Origin: Amoebidium appalachense
Lineage: Eukaryota; Ichthyosporea
Reading direction: 5' to 3'
Assembly (NCBI GenBank): GCA_963693365.1
Contig: CAVNZM010000008.1
Coordinates: 7,502,001 to 7,566,000 of the forward strand
DNA: 64,000 nucleotides
Below the pieces are notes generated by a model. It ran no database searches. It had not been told where the DNA came from and saw nothing but the letters and a program-made list of their open reading frames with translations. A program made the position numbers and the translations under genes. Of the stretch, positions 58,931 through 64,000 are shown in pieces (the first letter of the stretch is position 1; the number at the start of each line of letters is the position of its first letter).

Positions 58931-61900
58931 TTTCTCAATTTACGAGTGCGAGTCATGAATGATGTTGTCGTGGACGCTTCGAATTCAAATGTTTCATTTC
59001 GTTGTTGTCGTGCTGGCGATATATTTGTATTGAGCACATCTGCATGTGCTGCTGCTTGCACTGTTCAAGTTCTGCAACTGTTAGCTGCCAGTGTTGCACA
59101 AAAAAACGTATTTAGGGATTTAGGACCTCAATATCTAACGTTTCTAATGGAGTGGAAAACTTGCAAGGCAGATTCAAGAATAAATATTGCCCCTCTTAGT
59201 AAGTGTTAGCCTGCCCCTCGAGGGGATTATAATGGAGAATAGTTATTGCGGCAGAAAGAACTCGACTGAATGTAATTACTACCCTATCTATAGCTAAGCA
59301 GCTACCATATGGATAGGCTTCAATTTTGCATGCTAGTAGTGTAAGGGCTATTGAAAAAAAAAAAAAAATGAAAAAAAAGGGCAAAAAGAAACACGACGAT
59401 AGATAAAAGAGGTCACGAAATGACAGATGATATAGCAGCCTCAGTGAATGTACGATACGGGGGAATACAACGGTCTTGGCAGCAAGCAAACTATTGTAAC
59501 ACAAGGTGCAAGCCGGAGCACGCCTTACGCACGTGATGCGTGACGCGTCCTAATTATAAAGGTCGTATTATTACATTGAGGGGGTGAGCCTCACCGAGTC
59601 TTGTCTCAACAAAAACAACACTGAGTCTGGTACCCGGCCTTGTATTGTATGGCTCATGATTACCACGCAGTTGTCAGCCTCCTGCGGCAAAAACTCGAAA
59701 AAAGTTTGCGAGTGGAGCAATATCCGACCCGGAAGTTCTTGCAAAAGGTTTTCGCGATAGAAGCTTTGAGTTCAACGCGGACAAATTATGCATCTTCATC
59801 GCCTAATGTAATAATCGTGGCTGAAGTCCCTGGCCCTTTCCATTTTTAAAAAGGAAAGGTTATAAAAGAGCGTGAAACACAGTAAACTGATGGCACCAAG
59901 GCTTGATTCATGCAAGAATGAGCATAGATTCAACTGCACGCGTACCGCAGACCCTGTAGAGTCCTTGTGAAGTTGTGGCTCCGAGTAAAGTTCCTGTTCA
60001 CGGCCGAACTTTTTTTGGCTCTGGCGCCATTGCATCTGATTGGTTGAGGTCTCAGACGGTCGGGGCTCCAAATTGTTTCCTCTGTGAATCTGAGCGGGTC
60101 GGGTCGGAAGAGGGCGAGACTGTTGAAAGGCTGTAAAATTGTTAAGGCTAATTCCTTTAAAGAATATACATCTGTTTAGTTTGTAAATATACTTTCCCAA
60201 GACATTCGCTTCGTCAGAGTCCATATTTATGCCCAAGCTGATCTCAGACACGTCGCACACTGTATCTATGTACATGTAGATGTATCCACAGCGTCGAAAC
60301 TTTGAAAGAGTGTGCGAAAACGTCTTGTGATTGGCCATCTTGTAAACCCCAGGCAGCCAGATCCAAATAGATCAAACAGTCTGGGGTACACGCGTTGATC
60401 ATTCTGTTGATGATGTAGTCACTTTGAGTGCTGTCTCCCTGCGGCCCGGCTCAACATACCTTGTATGTTGCCGCTAGTCACTTTGAGTGCTGTCTCCCTG
60501 CAGCTGCGGCCTGGCTCAACATACCTTGTATGTTGCCGCAGGCGACATACAAGTAGTAGTGCTCAGCCACTTACGTAGGGCCCCCTTTCGTAAAAACTAG
60601 TCACATCATTATGGGTGTAGAGAGGACAATCATGAAAGGCATGCATATGTTTGAAAACTAAAGAAAATATATACCGAGGACCAGCGCATCAAACGACCAA
60701 CGCCAGAGGGGAAGGGGGAGGAGGGAAGGGAATACAAGCAGAGAAGGGTGGGTGGGTGGGCGTAAGCCAGTGCCACCGGACATAGCCTGGAGGGCGACGG
60801 CGTACAGCCGAACCGAAGGCTGGCCCAAAGTCCAAAGGCCGCTTCTGACTGGCCGACGGGCCGTTCCAAGTTTCCAACTCCGATCTGAATGGCCCGTCCA
60901 CGACTGCTCTTGTACACGTGTACGTAAGTTTTTTGTAGACCTCAGTACAGTCTATGCATGGCATCCCAGATCATGAGGCCATACTCACGTGAGGCATACC
61001 CTACTACTGAATACAGTGTCAATACTCCCACGCATTCACCTTGGCAAGTGCAGAGGCAGACGTCGGTCGTCGACAGCGGCCTGAAAGTGCAGTCACAGTA
61101 ACACATGTACAGGGACACGGCCCACGTGCACACGTACGTATGGTACACATGCATGCACGGAAACACAGTCACGCACTGTGGCACAAACTACTATTATACG
61201 TAGAGAACAGGACATAATCAAGTGCAAATCTGGCGCAGATGCACAACTTCGGTTAACTAAATAATACTGTGATATTCAATGTGTTATCATACTCAGATTC
61301 TCCGGCTGGGTAAACACATTTCAACACCTACTGAGTACATATTCGTATCATATCATGATGTACGTTTATCGTTATATAATTATTAGCATCTCATATACAG
61401 GTATATACGTATACATTTTGCCATATTTACCGTTTACATAAATGCAAGCCATGCATATGCATACATATCAATTACAGAGGCCGGGTTAACCCACCCGTCA
61501 GTTCTATCAATTTAAAAAAAGTGCCAGAGGGAAATATTAATTAGATAGATACTAAACTGAACAGCTGCCGGCGTGGCTGGGGTTGATACCCTGGACAAAG
61601 TGTGTACATATAGTTAGGATTGTTATAGGTGTGTTAGTTTAGCTAATGGCATCGTAGCACCCTAGCCAGAGTACTGTCGGTGCTGGGTGGAAGACGGTAG
61701 TTCCCCCTGAGGGCCCCTAGGGGCACCTCCGGCAACAAAACGGGATAAAAAAATAGAATAAAAAAAAAAACCCAAACTGAACAGCTTATTATTGTATACT
61801 CCAATCAAGAGCCCAGGGCAGGGGGGTGGGGGTGGGGGGGGGGGGGGGGGGGGGGGGTCCATGGGTTGGGATTATCACAGTGTGCATGCAGGAGCAAAAA

Positions 61901-64000
61901 GCAAAGGACAGCCGTGGAAAAGTCACTATTAACGAACTATCAAGTCTTGTGTTGGGGAGAAATTCGATGATTGTTACGAAGTGTGTGGCCGGGTGTAGAG
62001 AGGTGGGTGTGCGCATACAATTAATGCTTGACAATGTGTTCATGTGTGCGCTGCGGCGATGGCCTGAGAGATACACATAAACTTTAAGGTAATTTTAAAT
62101 ACAAGTACCAACACAACCAAAAAGGATAACCTCTTCTCCTCTTCTCTCTGGTGAAACCAGTAAAGTCTTTGACATTTGAAGTGATACAAAGAGAGAGAAG
62201 AGGATATACCAACTAAAAACGGTAATAATACAAGTACCACTGAAACAAATAAAAAAGTAATAATACAAGTATCAACACAACTACAGTAAGAAAGGTAACT
62301 TAGTAATATGCCATGGGTAAAAATATGTGTACATACAAGTATGATTACGGCACCTGAGGCCCATAGGCTCACCACCGATGCATGAGAAAGCTGTATAACC
62401 CCACCAGAGTATACCTACATAGAACAATGCACTGTGTGGCCGCACGGGAAACCGATTATGTTGCATTACTAAGGAGCGTTCGTCCCAAAAATATTACATA
62501 CCAGCTTCACAGGAGTTATTACCGTCACTAGGCTAATAATAAAGATCGAACAGTCAAATTAAAGGTAGAGTCTATAGAACCTTAGGTCCCTCGGCTGTAT
62601 GATTTATGATCAATTTTAGCTATGATCATACTGGCTGATCTCATATTTAATCCTTGAATTCGGTGCTTGCATGAATCAAAGGTGGAAAGAAGGTATATTT
62701 TGTGCACATTTTGTGTTGTTTTTATGGTTGAAACGGTTTAAACGTGAGCAGAGGAGGTTTGTGGTGTTATATGTGCGTGTAGTGTGCATAAGGGTAGTCA
62801 CGCGGAGTATGGGCGTAAGTCGCGCAGGAGCAAAATCTTGCTGTGGCCGGGTGTAGAGATAAAATTGCAGGTGGGTCAGGAAGGAGTAGAGGGGTGTGAT
62901 GTTTGAATAGTGCGTATGTGGGCGCTGTTAGTGTTGCAGGCGTTGGATGTGGTAAAAAGAAGGAAGTGAGAGTGTGTGCATGCGTTGTATGGGCCACGGT
63001 GTGTGGCGTGCAAAAACACCGAGTGATCAAACATGTGGTGGAGGAAACCCTTAAGCAACGCCGGGAAAAGGTTAAGCTCACTATGCAGGATTATAGAGAA
63101 ACTTAAAGCCTTATGATAAACACTGCGGGCCAAGGCTAGTAACGGGAGCCCATGTTCACGTAAAGGACGGGCTGCAGATACAGTGGTAAGGTTAATTAAA
63201 GCCGATTGTGAGGAGGGTGCAGTCCAATCACCTAAATATTAAATGGTTTCATGATACTGACACCAATTAGGACACTTAAGCCCTTACTACCCGATACGAT
63301 ACCATTTTAGTATACATACTGAAACCTACCGCAGAGATGGAAACACGCAAGTACTTAAAATTTGTTCTTTGCTCAAGCAGAACTCCCCCCCCCCCCCTCC
63401 CCCCTCCCCCCTTCCCAAAAGCGCGCGGAGAGACGCCCCCCCTCCCCCCCCCCCCCCCCCCCCAAAAAAAAAAAAAAATCGCGAACGAGGAGGGGGGGGG
63501 GGGGGGTGGGGGGGGGGGGGGGTCTATGGTAACGCGGTGTAGATATTGCCGTAATGGTCACACAAGCGTTCGTGTGCCAAATTTACACACACATGGCAGC
63601 ACATAAGTCGAAAACCTTGCTCCTAACAGGCCTGCACCTTCTAAAATTGCCGCCCAATTGAATCCTTACTGGATAGGTCCCCCCCCCCCCCCTCCCCCCC
63701 CCCCCCCCCCCCCCTTCATCTCACCCCGGGGTCTTGGCCACCGACACCATTTTCTAATACACCGTCGACCATGCCAACCGCAGTAGATAGGGATGATAGA
63801 GCTAACATGTTAAGATTTGCTACATCTTTTGTGTCGTGATAATGGCGTCTTTTTTGGCATTTCAACAGAAGTATATAATAGAAAACGGAAGTGTTGGGAC
63901 CCAAGGAAGATAATAAATGCACAGATTCTAGGTTAGTGAAAATGGGGGAGACGGAACAAGGGGGAGGTGGATAACATGCTGGAGACAGGTCCCGGAGGGG
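58931..64000. other. Mostly non-coding right end
   Basis: No gene is secure. A possible first exon lies at 59649-59806 (MAHDYHAVVSLLRQKLEKSL, ending before GTAATAA) downstream of a TATAAAG at about 59557. A minus-strand frame at 60338-59796 is open for 180 codons without recognisable features. AATACAAGTACCAACACAAC-like 20-mers recur near 62097, 62226 and 62260. GGCCGGGTGTAGAGA recurs at about 61988 and 62843. Poly-C, poly-A and poly-G composites lie at 63386-63523 and 63680-63714. Confidence 0.4.
60416..60539 (+). repeat. Tandem duplication, 59- and 65-bp units
   Basis: Both units start TAGTCACTTTGAGTGCTGTC and end CATACCTTGTATGTTGCCGC; the second has six extra bases (CAGCTG). Each unit contains the small inverted repeat ACATAC-CTT-GTATGT. 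Confidence 0.9.

Noticed and set aside
58850-59209. 119-residue plus-strand frame
   Set aside because: Partly antisense to the membrane-protein exon, with no splice or promoter support.

Overview
This is a eukaryotic nuclear window. Genes are broken into many short exons with GT-AG introns, there are AATAAA signals after two of the genes, and most of the sequence is intron or spacer filled with (CA)n/(GT)n, (CT)n/(GA)n and very long poly-C/poly-G tracts. The gene content (a URB2/NPA2 ribosome-biogenesis protein, a tetramer-type cytidine deaminase, a small aldo-keto reductase, an 8-helix membrane protein) fits an opisthokont or related unicellular eukaryote. I cannot name the species. All products come from reading translations and checking splice phases by eye; no search was run.

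Layout. 1-3.2 kb: part of an unidentified minus-strand gene running off the left edge. 3.7-5.2 kb: a decayed non-LTR retrotransposon (RT domain). 5.2-6.8 kb: non-coding, with a hairpin, a 67-bp duplication and a large (GT)n/(CA)n block. 7.0-11.3 kb: a minus-strand gene with a FAR1/FLYWCH-like zinc-binding domain, split in frame by a 3.59-kb LTR retrotransposon. 12.2-13.0 kb: a small two-exon plus-strand gene behind a CCAAT/E2F-like promoter. 13.1-13.7 kb: ambiguous coding potential on both strands. 14.8-17.2 kb: cytidine deaminase, plus strand, 4 exons. 18.8-25.1 kb: aldo-keto reductase, minus strand, 8 exons. 26.8-53.7 kb: URB2/NPA2, plus strand, 32 coding segments, about 1,840 residues. 56.4-58.9 kb: multi-helix membrane protein, minus strand, with an in-frame TAG. 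58.9-64 kb: largely non-coding.

CDA and the aldo-keto reductase converge. The reductase and URB2 diverge from a shared 1.7-kb spacer. URB2 and the membrane-protein gene converge. No operon-like or shared-pathway arrangement is evident.

The signals most worth following are not genes. (1) The CCAATC/GATTGG hexamer recurs far above expectation in URB2 exons, in all three reading frames and on both strands, and the TGACGTCA palindrome recurs five times in the same exons. (2) CA repeats are oriented with transcription and abut many 3' splice sites. (3) Two SINE-like families in URB2 introns end in poly-C rather than poly-A. (4) A young LTR element sits inside a gene with its target-site duplication intact.
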